Source: Ophiosphaerella korrae (Eukaryota > Ascomycota > Dothideomycetes > Pleosporales > Phaeosphaeriaceae). From it: a stretch of DNA of 64,000 bases. Each line of letters opens with the position of its first letter. Positions within the stretch are counted from its first letter, which is position 1. Shown here one piece after another: positions 50,405 through 62,328 of the stretch. Under the pieces are notes generated by a model. That model saw only the letters and a program-made list of their open reading frames with translations, was not told the origin of the DNA and searched no databases. The DNA lies in the NCBI GenBank assembly GCA_028456385.1, contig JALNQF010000167.1:1-64000 (forward strand). The letters run 5' to 3'. The translations under genes and the position numbers were made by a program.

Positions 50405-53400
50405 CTTTGCTAATTTAGTTATTGTAAGAAGTAAAGCGTAAGTAGCGCGTAGTCTAGCTAATATAATAGTAGAAAGCTTAACAAGTAAAGCCCCTAGGAG
50501 TAGTTATAAGTTAGATAGTACTATATAGGAAACGATTAAGGATTGCATAAATAAACTAATTAACGACAAAGAGGATATAAAGATAGTAATTAAAGCACTA
50601 GAAACGTAGAACAAGGAACTACAAGACTATTTAAAACAAAACAAAGTATAAATTAAAGCTATTATTAAAGGCTAGAACTAGATAGAATTAATTACCTAAC
50701 GACTAGAAATAAGTGCAACAAAAAAACTACCTAAGATACCTGTCCTTAAGAAGTTTAATAAGATAAGGGAAAAACTAAGACCCTTTATAGCCTTAGTATA
50801 ACTCTAGATAGACGTACAAGTACTATACTTTAACACAGAAGAAAAGAAGGTAATATATATTAGAATGTATCTTAAAGAAAATACAATAAGATAGTTTAAA
50901 CCCTACTAGATAGACTATACGACACACGCTCTAATAACCTAAAAGGACAAAACAAGAGCTATCTTTAGAAGTTACAAATACTTTACTAGACGAATAAGAG
51001 CAGTATTTAGAGATACAGACATTACCTAATAAGCTAAAGAACGGCTAGAAAAGCTTACACAAAGCTAGAGTGTTCTAGAGTACGTATTATAGTTTAAATA
51101 ACTATCGCAAAATACAGAGTAGAATAAGTTAGCCTTAATATTATAATTTAAACAAGGACTAAACTCGAAAATCTAATACAAAATAATTTATATAGAAAAA
51201 CCCTAAACGCTAGAAGTCTTAAAATAATAGGTAATACAAATTAACGACGATCTTCGAGAATAGAAGAAGAACAAGTATAGAGGTTATACCTAGAATTAGG
51301 ATAAAGGAGACCCTATAATCCTCAACGCTAATAAGGACAAGAAGAGGAAGGGGAATAAAAACTTTACGTACTTTAACTATAGCAAGAAAGGCTACTACGC
51401 GAAAGACTACTAATTATAAAAGAAAAGGGATATAGCATACTATAAATATAAGAAACTAAGATACTTTGCAAAAGACTATAGAAGTAAAAACCTAAGAAAA
51501 GACAAGGAAACTTAGTTAAAAATAACTAAGAACAAGAAAGAAGCACTAAAAGTATAAGCTAAACCTTAGGAGAAGGTAGTAGGAAGTAAAGAAGTATAAC
51601 ATATAATACTCTATTAGACCTTTTGTTATAACAACAACTACTATATATATCTTTCTAGTAAATAGAGAGTAGTATAGTTCCTATAGAAATAGAGATATAG
51701 AGTAGCTGCAACAAAAGAAAGTAGAACAAAAGTATAGCTAGAAGAGACAGCCTATATAATAGACCTACTAATAGAAGATTTAGAAGGAGAAGAACCTTAG
51801 ACTCTATCAATCTAGGCCAAAGAACGAGCACTAGATAAAGAGACTACTACAGCTTCCTCTAAAGAACTACAAGAAAGTAAAAGACAAGTTAGTATAAGAG
51901 GTATAGAATATACCTAGCTAGATATATATAGCTACGACAGCTGTATAATAATAGATATAGAAGAATGAGACGAAGAATAGAGATTCGTTTAAATATACTT
52001 AATAGTTATAAGTATAGAGGAAGCGTACGAAGACTAGAAAGAACGTAATCCTAAAGAAATAAAGTTTACACTATTTTAAGAATAGATAAAGTAATATATA
52101 GTTGTAGTAGGAAGAATGCCTATATAAAAAGAATAGTAGTACCTTGTAAGAAAAATACGATAGATTAACAAAGCCTATACACTAAGAGTACTAGTAGTGT
52201 ACTATATCCTAATAATAGATACACCTAGAAGAGATAAGTACTAGGAAGGGGATAACAAACTAATAGACCTAAAACATCTAGCACACTTTAAAGTATTATA
52301 GATATTATACCTAGATAGGAATTGTATTATACATAGAAACTCTAAAGTAAATAATAATATATAGCCTATATAGAGAAGAGGCTATAACTATACAAGAGCA
52401 ATCCTAGTAGAAGACATCTAAGGATAGGAAATAATCTTAGAAGATAGATACGTAGTAGTAAGACCTAGTCTAAAACTATTAAAAAAATGCGTCTAAGGAG
52501 GACTATAGTACAAGTGCATATACGACGAATACCTAAAATACGAAGAATATAAGCTTAAAGTAGGCCTATAGCCTAAGAAAAATAGATAGTTTATAAAGAA
52601 GCCTAAGCAAGAATAGCTAGAAGGCGTAGGAGGCCTATATATTATAAAAATAGGTACTTACTAGGAAAGAAAAGTACGATTAATAATTGACAGCAGAGCT
52701 ACAAGAAACTTTATATTAAAGAAGTTTATAGAAATACAAGGAATAAGGTATATAACAAAGAAATATCCTCGACAATTAAGCACGATTAAAGGAAAACTAT
52801 TCTAAGAACCTATTAGATTTAAAACAGTTCCCTCTACATTAAAACTAGAAAGAATAATAATTAAGAATATAGTTATAGATATAACGATAATTGATAACAA
52901 ATAAAACATAATACTAGGAATACTATAGTTATAAATAACTAACTTACAGATTAATTAGAGAACGAGAAAAATTAACTACTATAGAATAGACACGTTAAAA
53001 GCTAACATAAGCACTTATAAAGGAGAATTCCCTAAAGAGTATAAGAAATAGGAAAAACAACTTATAGAACCTAAAGATTACCTTCTAGAACATTAACTAT
53101 AGGACCTAGCGATAGAACTAGTAGAAGGTAAAGACGTAAGATAGAGCCTAGTCTACTAGAAAATAGAAGAAGAATCTAAAATTAAACAAACATTTATCTA
53201 GAAAGCAATAAAAAAGGGATAGATAAGGGAATCTAAATCCTTAGTAGCGCACGGACTTATATTTGTAGATAAAAAAGGAACGAGCGACAAGAGACCCTAC
53301 GTAGATTTTAGGAAAACTAACGCAATTATAAACAAAAACTAATACCTATTACTACAAATAGATAAAATGTAAGATAGATTACGAAGAGTAAGAATCTTTA

Positions 53401-56194
53401 TAAAACTAGATATTTAGAACGCGTACTACTAGATTAGAATTAAAAAAGGAGATAAATAGAAGATAGTATTTAGAACATAGTATAGACTATACAAATATCT
53501 AGTTATACTATTTAGCTTAATAAACGCACTAGCAGCATTCTAAGAAAGGATTAATATAGTACTAAGAGAGTACTTAGACGTATTTATATTTGTATACCTA
53601 GATAATATCCTTATATTTTTAGAAATAGAGGAAGAACACGTACAACACGTACACAAAGTACTAGAGAAACTAGTAGAAAATAAACTATTCCTAAAAATAA
53701 GAAAATGCGAATTTTATACAAAGGAAACAGACTTCCTTAGATTTATTATTAAACTAGGAAAAATCAAGATCGACCTAGAGAAGATTAGATTAATTAACAA
53801 ATAGCTAATACTAAAAAACCTAAAAGAAGTACAATAATTTTATAGGTTAGCTAACTTTTGTAGAAAGTTAATAATAAGATAGTTAGAAGATATAGAACTA
53901 ATAACTAGACTTATAAAAAAGGATACGCTATTTAAGTAGACGAGAGAATGTAATAAAGTATTTAAGAAAATTAAAAGAAAGTTTACAGAAAACCTAGTTA
54001 TTAGAATGTATAACCTAGACCTACTAGTAGTAGTAAAGATAGACGCGTCTAACTTAGTCTATAGAATAGCACTAATACAAGAAGATCTAGAAACTAATAA
54101 GGAGTATTTAGTCGAATACTTTTCTAAGAAAATAAAGCTAGTAGAGCTTAACTATCTAATCTACGACAAAGAGATGCTAGTAATATACAAAGTATTTAAG
54201 TAATAGAGAGTATATTTACAAGGAGTAAAACACTAGACAAAGGTCTATATAGACTATAAGAACTTTATAGGATTTATAATAAATAAAGAACTATTACAAC
54301 GCTATATAAGATAGTAGGAGTTTCTATTAATATTTAATATAGAAATAATATACACAAAAGGGAAAGACAACTAATTTGTAGACGCCCTTAGTAGAAGACT
54401 AGACTTACAAGAAGAAGTAAGCGCTACTAGTATAGTTCTAATCAAGAACGAAGAAGGATATTTAGTCCTAAACACACCTAAAATAGCCGCAACACTTAAA
54501 AGAAAGAGTAGCGAGCTAGACGAATAGATTTAGGAAGAAACAAGAAAAGCCTCTAAAGAAATAGAGAAACTTAAGATTAAAGAAAGTCTCGCAAAAGCCT
54601 ATAGAAGAACGTATATTCTAGGAAGAATATAAAGAGAATTTATATAATAGTTCTATAAACTACTAGTATATAGATATTAAGGAATTAACAAAATACTAGA
54701 TAGACTACTAAGAGATTACTATATCCTAAGAGCAAGACAACTAGTAATAGAAGTACTACGAGATTGTATAGAATACTAAAAGAATAAGCACAGTAGGTAT
54801 ATACTATATAGAAAGTTATAACTAGTAGAAGTACTAGAACAACTATAGAGAGTTATTACAATAGATTTTATTACAAAACTACCTAAGTTAAAAGACCTAA
54901 TATTAGGAGTTAAGTACGACAGAATCCTAATAATAGTAGATAAACTTACAAAGTACTTATATTTTAGACTATATAAAGAGAAAAGTAGAATAGAAGTCGC
55001 AGCACACTAGGTTCTAGGAACTATAATTAGCTAACATAGACTACTAGACAAGATTATAATAGATAGAGACGTAAGATTTACATTAAAACTATAAGAAACA
55101 ATAATAGTATAATTAGAAATTAAATATACAATGTTAATAGCATACTACCTACAGATAGACAGATAATTAGAACGTATAAATTAAATAGTAGAACAATACT
55201 TAAGATACTACCTTAATTACAACTAGAATAACTAGGTACAGCTACTACTTATAGCACAGTTAGCATTTAACAGCGCAAAGAATAAGATAATAGGAGTATT
55301 ACTCTTCTTTGTAAACTATAGATTTAACCCTAGTATATATAGAATACTAAGACTAGAAATATCTTAGTCCTTAAGAGGAGAAAACTTTACCAATAGACTT
55401 AAAGACATACACAAGTAACTAAGATAGGATGTAGAATTCCTACATAATTAAATAGCAAAGTATTACGATAGGAAATATAAAGAGGGACCCTAATTTAGAA
55501 AGGGAGAAAAAGTATAGTTAGTATAGAAAAATATTAAGAGTAAGAGACTAAGCCTAAAACTAGACTACGTTAAGATAGGACTATACAAAATCAAGAAAGA
55601 AGTTACGCTAGTTATATTTAAACTAAAGCTACTAAATAAAATAAGGATATACCTAACTTTCTACGTAGCACTACTCGAGATAGTACTACAAAACGTAGAA
55701 CTACTAGTGTACAAAGTAGACACGTATAGAGAACAAGAAGAATAAGAAGTAAAAGAAATCCTAGTATACTAGTTCTATAACAGCAGGAACTACTATCTAG
55801 TAAAATAGATAGGCATAGACGAAAAAGGACAACTATAGGAAGAAATATAGGAACTAGAAGATAACCTTAATTACTCTAAGAAACTAGAGGACTTCTAAAG
55901 TCAAAACCCTCTAGAACGCCTAGTAGCAAGTTAAGAAAACTAACAATACTATTACTAGATAGAGAGGTAATAGGAGCACCTAATATAACAGGAGCTAGAG
56001 CAACCTCTACTATATTATCTAAATCTAATTCAGCCTCTAAGGCACGAGACTATTTAGACGACTTAGCGTTATTATAAGCCTTTATCTTCTAAAGACGCTT
56101 AACATAGAAATAAAGCTCTACTAGCTTATAAAGAGTTAACTCGCGCTTGGCTTTAGTAGTAGTAAGCTATAATAATAATTGCGCTTAAGCCCTA

Positions 56195-56440
56195 TTAACA
56201 GCTCGCTCTATATAACTTAGTAGAAGGAGACTATATAGAAATTAAACACTTACACTCTATAAGCAAAACCCTAGAGGAAATACACTTATACTAGATATTA
56301 GCGAGAATATACTCGTTATAGTGTTTACTATCCTTTAAAGATATAAGACAAGTAAGACCTAATTTAGTATAACAACAATACAAGAACATCTTAACCCTGT
56401 TGCAAATAATACAAGCTATAAGGAGAAGTTTGTTATAATA
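56195..56440 (-). other. Cys-rich antisense frame in E4 3' region
   Basis: Minus-strand frame between chromodomain and 3' LTR, opposite to pol. Visible segments are RVKMFLYCCYTKLGLTC, QYKCISS, IECKCLISIQSP and YRASC, then a TAA that may be a mutated Gln codon. It retains more Cys than the E2 and E3 copies. The spacing of Cys suggests a small zinc-binding module, but no known family is assigned. The start is not determined. Confidence 0.45.
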
Positions 56441-56551
56441 AGACTAAGATAGTATAGAGAGTAATAAAGAACTAAGGATTAACAAAGAAATAGGATTAAT
56501 AACCTTAGTACTAGCATAGAGAAATAAGGGACCGCGTAAAAGAGGGAATAG

Positions 56552-57012
56552 TGTTATAGTAGTAATAAGAGAAACTAAGATAGAACTAATTAGTCTACGC
56601 TTAGCTACTAACAAAGCATAAGATAAGTAGGGTAATAACCTATAGGATAATAAGTTTAATTAGGAAGCTAACTACAACATAGATACGTAATAAATTCGTA
56701 AATTCGCGATCTTAGTAAATACAAAGCTACGAAGCTATTATGTAACAAATTTGTAAATTCGCGATCTTAGCAAATACAAAGTAACAAAGCCGCTAAGATA
56801 TTATTACTATATAGTTAGTAGCAATGCGCATTATTAGGATAGCATTAGCAATTTAATCCTTTAACTATAGAACGCTAATACAAGACAGTTGTAAAACATC
56901 TTCTATTGTTTATAGTTATTGTAGATCCCTATACAAACTTTTGTTATTACCTTATAATCTACTAACCCTTTAAAGACAGGTACCTGTAGTTAACAATAGG
57001 AGGCCTATTACA
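56552..57012 (+). repeat. E4 3' LTR
   Basis: 461 bp, same length as the 5' LTR, followed by the ctaga duplication. Confidence 0.88.
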
Positions 57013-57017
57013 CTAGA

Positions 57018-60000
57018 AAAGTGTAAACGCTATAAAGAGATTAAGATACTACAAGGATTCTAGTAAAGGATAAATAAAGATTACAAGATTAAGTCTTTTT
57101 TAGGCGAATAGCTAACGCTAAATATATATCTAGAAGCTATAACGCTATTAACGCTAAAAGACTTATTAAACTCCTAGTAAGGATAAAAAGAGAAAGAATA
57201 AAGGTATTAGTAGATTTAGAGTTATTTGTAAACCTAATTACACCTAAAGTAGTAGAACGAGTAAGACTCTAACTACAAGCAAAGAAGACACTATATCTAA
57301 TCTATATTACGAATAGACAACTAATACTAGGAAACCTAATAGTTAGTAACAAAGTAACTATAGAGATTATTATTTAAGGACACAGTATAAGGATTACCCT
57401 AGACGTATTAGTTTTAGCTAACAAAAACGTTATACTAGGACTCCTATAGCTATAAGAGTTTAATCCTAGAGTTAATTAGAAAAACTAGAACCTCTCGTTT
57501 AATAACTACGAAGACGCACGTAGATCTAAGCCTACGTATTAGTAGTAATTAATAGTAGATAAGAAGGTACTACACAAGATAGTAGCTTTAATAACAACTT
57601 ATTAAGAGAAAATAAGCACCTCTACAAGTACTAGTAGGGCGCTAAGCTAAGAAGTAAGAGTAGAGGAGTAACGCGTAACTTCTAAGATCCTAGAACAATA
57701 TAAGAAGTTTAGCTACTTATTTGTAGAAGAGACAGATACACTAGCATTGCTTAAGTACTAACCTTAGGACTATATAATTAAGTTATAGGAAAGAAAGGAG
57801 CTACCTTTTAGGCCTATTTACTAATTAACAGAGAGTAAATTAGCAACACTCTAAGAAAGACTAAACTAAGACCTAAAGAAAGGATACATACGAGAATCCT
57901 CGTTATTAGTAGGATTCCTAATTCTCTTTATACTAAAGAAGAAGAGACTACTAAGAATGTGCGTAGACTACTAAAAGCTAAACAATATTATAGTAAAAGA
58001 CTAATACTTACTACCTAATATAAACAAACTCTAAGATAGGCTAAGTAGAGCGAAGATTTTTACGAAGCTAGACCTAAAGGATAGATACTACCTAATACAA
58101 ATTAAGGCAGGTAAAGAGTAGAAGATAGCGTTCTAAATACGCTATAGATATTATAAGTATATAGTAATGCCCTTTAGACTAATAAATATACTAGCAACGT
58201 TCTAAAGACTAATTAACAATATATTACAAGAATACTTAGATAAGTTTATTATAGCTTACCTAGACGACATACTAATATATTCTAAAGAAGAAGGCGAGCA
58301 CGTAGAGTAAGTAACAATAGTACTACAGTACTTAGACTAATACAACCTACAACTAAAGCTAAAGAAGTGCAAATAGTATAAGATAGAAGTAAAGTTTCTA
58401 GGATATATAATAGGTATTAACAAAGTTAAGATAAGCTAAGAAAAGATTAAAGTAGTAGAAGAATAGAAGGAACCTAAGATAGTTAAGGACGTATAATTGT
58501 TCCTAGGATTTATTAACTTTAACTAATACTTTATAGAGAGATTTTTAAAGAAAGCACTACTACTTACAAAGCTTACAAGAAAAGACATAATATAAGAATA
58601 AGGAGTAGAGTAGAAATAAGCTTATAAGGAGCTTAAGCAAGCCTAAATTACACTACTAGTTTTAAAGTAATTTTATAGTAACAAGACCCTAGTAATTAAG
58701 ATAGATATATCTAATCTAGCTTATAAAGCAATAGCGCTACAAGAGCATAAAGGGAAATAGCATCTAATTATATACTATTTAGGGAAGTTTATAGAGCAAG
58801 AGGAAAGATACAATATATACAATAAGGAGCTACTTACAATAGTTAATACGCTTAAATATTAGAGAGTATACGCTAAAAGTATAATAGAAGTAATTATCAA
58901 GATAGACTATAAGAACCTAACATACTTTATAACAAGTAAGAAGTTAAAGGATAGATAGATATAATAGTTAGAACTACTAAGATAGTACAAATTCAAGATT
59001 TAGTATATACTAAGTAAGGAAAATAGCTAAGTAGACGCGCTTAGCTAAAGACACAATATCGTAGGAAAGAGACAAGTAGTAGAAGAAGCTATACTCTAGG
59101 ACAATAGACAAGGATACCTAGTACTAAACACACGACTAGTAGAGGAGCAAGAAATTAACAACCTAGTTAAGATTACAAACAAGGTTCTAGAAGAATTACA
59201 AGAAGTAATTATACGATAGTACTATAACAACCTAGTATATAAGTACCTAGGGATTGCACAAACTATAAAACTAATCTAGAGAAACTATAGATTTAGCAAG
59301 ATAAAGGAGAAAGTAACGCAGTTTATTAAGGAATACGTAGATTACTAGAAGAATAAGTACAAGATACATGCACCTTATAGAGAAATATAAGTAATTAAGA
59401 TACTAGAAGAACTATAGACAGACGTTATAATAGACTTTATTATAGGACTACTAACGTTAAAGGACCTAGTAATAGGAATAGGATACAATACAATAATAGT
59501 AATCGTAGACTAATTTACAAAATACGCTAAGATAGAGAAATTCTAAAGTAACTATATAGTAGATTAGCTAGGACACGTACTACTAGACGTGCTAATATAA
59601 AGATATAGGATACCTAAGAGCATTATTAGCGATAGAGATAAGCTTTTTACGTCTAATTACTAGATAACGCTACTTATAGCAATAGGGACAAAAAGAAAGC
59701 TATTAACAGCCTATTATCTGCAGATAGATAGATAGATAGAATAGACTAATAGGATATTAAAGATATACCTAAGGATTTACAGCAACTAGAAGTAGAACAA
59801 TTAGGTATTACTATTACCTATAGTATAGTTAGCTTATAATAACAAGTACTTAGAAGTAATAGGTAAAATACTATATTTTGCAAACTATAGGACACACCCT
59901 AATTTATTTAAGAGAATACTACTAGGACCTAAGATAAAGGTAGTATTAGTTAGAATAGAAGATATATAAGAACTCTATAATAGGATAAGGAAAAAACTAG

Positions 60001-60610
60001 AGAAAGCTTAGAAATAAAGCATTTTATATATTAATAAAAAATAAAAAATAGCACCTTAGCTAAAAGAAGGAGATAAGGCGTATCTTTATACAAAGAATCT
60101 ACGAACAAAGTAACCTAGTAAAAGACTAGATTATATTAAGGTTAGACTATTTTTAGTTAAGGAAGACAATAGGCTAGTAACAAAAACACTAGAACTACCT
60201 AAAGACGCTAGGGTACACCCTAAGTTCTATATAAGCCTACTAGAACTAGCTAAGTCTAAAACACTAGTACAGCAACAATTCTAATATTAGAAGGAGGAAG
60301 ACAACAAGTTCGAAGTCGAAGACCTATAAAGATATTAAGAAATAGGACGCGACGCCTTCTAAAGTATATAGTTTCTCTAAGAGTAGCTAGTAAAATAAAA
60401 AGGCTACTTAGCGAGCGAAAATATATAAGAACCTAAAGCTAATCTATAGAATTATTAGTAGATGCTTAAGAAAGTAAGAAGTAAGTACAACATACTAGGA
60501 TATATAGGATGTACGAAGCTATAGCTAAAACACAATAGATATATTAGTAGAAGAAAGTTCTATAATAAACCTAACTGCGCAGAGCCTACAAAGCGCCCTT
60601 AGTTGTAATA
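57018..60610 (+). pseudogene. E5 pol region (protease to chromodomain)
   Basis: Read through RIP-type stops, this shows a protease-like stretch, reverse transcriptase with LRMCVDYQKLN (about 57,950-57,985) and an intact YLDD (58257-58268), RNase H (VIKIDISNLAYKA), integrase (VIIDFIIGL, SIISDRD near 59,622-59,648) and a chromodomain (about 60,307-60,440). Pol is not functional because stops are frequent. Confidence 0.8.
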
Positions 60611-60714
60611 AACTTATCTAATAAGCTAATAGTAGACTAGATAGTAGAGGAAGAGGCGATATCGATAGTAGTAGTAGAATAGTTAAGAACCTGCGCTAAG
60701 ACCTTATTACCTTC

Positions 60715-61080
60715 CTACTCTAACTCTAACGCTAGGCACAAGGCCTTATAGCAAGTACGCTCTTTAGTAGATTTTAATATTTTCTTATTACGTAGCAAAC
60801 AAGTAATAACAATAGCAAGAAGTTTTTTATCGTTATTAACCTTTTTGTAGAACTCTTCGCAAGTTCGATTAAGAGACTCTTAGGTTATACTAACGTAAGG
60901 ACGCCCTATACAAGTACACTTAGCACACTTTAGAGTAGAATCTAGTATAACATAGTAAGGAATACCTAAGAGAGAACAATATAGATAAGGTGTTTTAGAA
61001 ATATAGTTTATAGTAAGGATTTCTAATAAGAGACAAAGTCTACAAGACTACAAGGGAAGTAATATTATAGTAGGATAGTT
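60715..61080 (-). other. Cys-rich antisense frame in E5 3' region
   Basis: About 120 codons on the minus strand, with only two stops, both TAA at likely Gln positions. Cys-rich segments FPCSLVDFC, YCSLLGIP and LKCAKCTCIGRPY precede a charged helical part (EEFYKKVNNDKKLL, KKILKSTKERTCYKALCLALELE). CxxC spacing next to GRP recalls part of a Zn2Cys6 or knuckle motif. It lies between the chromodomain and the 3' LTR, opposite to pol, as in the unrelated E1-E4 family. Confidence 0.5.
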
Positions 61081-61174
61081 TTTAACTAGAAGGCGGGGCA
61101 AACCGCTTATAAGCTAGACCTAGCTAATAGAGGCCTAGGCCTAAGGACAGACCTAGCGTAAGAAAGGGAGATAG

Positions 61175-61616
61175 TATTACAATACTAAGCGGTAGGTAAG
61201 CTATTATATAGCACGCAATTAGGCTAGGTAATACGGCGTAGTAGAATATATAACTATTTAGTAGTAAACGCTCTAGAGCAAACGCTCTAGAGTAAACACT
61301 CTAGAATAAGCGCTCTAGAGTAAACGCTCTAGAGTAAGCGCTTAGGAATAAACGCTAGATAGTAAGTATATAGGAACGTCAATAGACCTTTATAGACTAT
61401 CGTGTTTAATCTCTTCTTTACCTCTTATCCTAATAGAGTATTACAACTAATACTTTAATTAGATTCTTATCTACCTATTAATACTTACATACCTCGTAAT
61501 ACTCTAATAAGAGCTAACTATTAATTAAGTTAAGTAACTAACTTGTTTATTAACCTCGCCCGTCTTATAGAAGCCTACTTACCCTTGTTACCCTTACTAG
61601 TTCTAAGGACTTAACA
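61175..61616 (+). repeat. E5 3' LTR
   Basis: 442 bp ending GACTTAACA, followed by the cgcgt duplication. The 14-bp array is at 61267-61364. Confidence 0.85.
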
Positions 61617-61621
61617 CGCGT

Positions 61622-62255
61622 CTACTATATTAATAAAGAAGGCTTCTTTCTAGCCTTTAGAGACGCGTTTTTTAACGTATTTACGTACGAGAATTATAAA
61701 AAGGCCTTTAAGGTATCTAGATTAGTTCTTATTAACGCGTAGGAAGTCCTTAATTACTTTAAAGTATAGCTACGTACTCTACTAGGACCCCTACTACCTA
61801 AGACGCTATAGTAGTTAAAGACTCTAAGCAATATATACAAATTTAGCTCTTAGTTAAAGCTTATAAGTAGCTTTTTCGTATAATTACTAGAACTAGCCTA
61901 GTAAGAGTTCTTGTAGCTTATTAAAAGAGCTAAACTTATACTATATTAAAACGCTCTTATAAGCTCCTAGATTATAGAGCTTAAAGAGTAATTAGTAGAG
62001 ATAATAAAGTGTAAAACGCGTAAATAAAAGTAGATTTAGTATAGTAGTATATTAGAGTATAGTACTAGAGCGTCGTACGTAGCTATAGAGGCGTCTAGCG
62101 AGACTTAGAGGGTAAAGAAGGCTCGTAGTAGTAAGTAGGCTTAACTAGCTTAACTAGGTTAATAGCGTTGTAAGAACTATAATAAGATAGAGTATAACGC
62201 TTATACGTACTAAAAAGATATAGAAGAAGATTCTAAATCTATTACAAGTGCATTA
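61622..62255 (+). pseudogene. pogo transposase, C-terminal part
   Basis: Resumes the frame left at 47725: YYINKEGFFLAFRDAFF, then FTYENYKKAFKVSRLVLIN, which matches the end of pogo DDE domains, and LRTLLGPLLP, followed by a basic and Lys/Arg-rich tail. Stops are at Gln or Trp codons. Confidence 0.82.
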
Positions 62256-62326
62256 TACGTAGTATTCCTAGTACTAAGTAAAAGTAACTAGCTTAGTAGT
62301 TTAACTAGCTTACTAGTAGAATACGT
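62256..62326 (-). repeat. Right terminal inverted repeat of pogo element
   Basis: Reverse complement of 39652-39722 with 14 differences, each T where the left copy has C or A where it has G. CCGG in the left copy is CTAG here. Confidence 0.85.
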
Positions 62327-62328
62327 TA

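Larger units (their letters stand above)
49944..57012 (+). mobile_element. E4: gypsy element nested in E5
   Basis: A complete 7,069-bp element with 461-bp LTRs at both ends (49944-50404, 56552-57012) and a perfect 5-bp duplication ctaga (49939-49943, 57013-57017). Same family as E1 and E3. Gag runs from about 50,420 to 51,600, protease near 52,680-52,718 (LIIDSRATRNF, where DSGA is usual), reverse transcriptase with YLDN near 53,594-53,605, RNase H around 54,006-54,200 (a 65-codon stretch is still open), integrase with IDRD near 55,060, and chromodomain near 55,780-55,880. As the innermost insertion it is among the youngest elements, and it seems less saturated by RIP than E0 or E6. Confidence 0.9.
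47726..61616 (+). mobile_element. E5: second gypsy chromovirus family, carrying nested E4
   Basis: LTRs are 47726-48166 (441 bp) and 61175-61616 (442 bp), flanked by a perfect 5-bp duplication cgcgt (47721-47725, 61617-61621). Without E4 the element is about 6.8 kb. Gag with a zinc-knuckle remnant precedes E4, and pol follows it. Pol differs from that of E1-E4 (for instance the reverse-transcriptase motif [10 protein letters not shown] is intact), so this is a separate chromovirus lineage. Solo copies of its LTR occur elsewhere (25884-26326). An antisense Cys-rich frame lies in its 3' region. Confidence 0.88.
39652..62326 (+). mobile_element. Fot1/pogo-type DNA transposon split by nested retrotransposons
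   Basis: The first 71 bp (39652-39722) and the reverse complement of the last 71 bp (62256-62326) match except at 14 positions, all C/T or G/A. Both ends are flanked by TA (39650-39651, 62327-62328). Subtracting E3 (40372-47338) and E5 with its nested E4 (47726-61616), plus one 5-bp duplication each, leaves about 1.8 kb, the usual size for Fot1-like elements. Three coding segments (39732-40371, 47344-47725, 61622 to about 62255) form one pogo-family transposase and join in frame when the insertions are removed. Within the terminal repeats a CACTGAGCCGGTCA-like unit occurs twice. RIP is light in the first segment and strong in the others. Confidence 0.88.

Noticed and set aside
54006..54203. 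65-codon open frame as a stand-alone gene
   Set aside because: It is a surviving piece of the E4 RNase H domain, in line with pol on both sides.
39652..62326. A giant cargo-carrying mobile element
   Set aside because: The 22.7-kb span between the inverted repeats is fully explained by nested retrotransposons. No host cargo genes or tyrosine recombinase are present.
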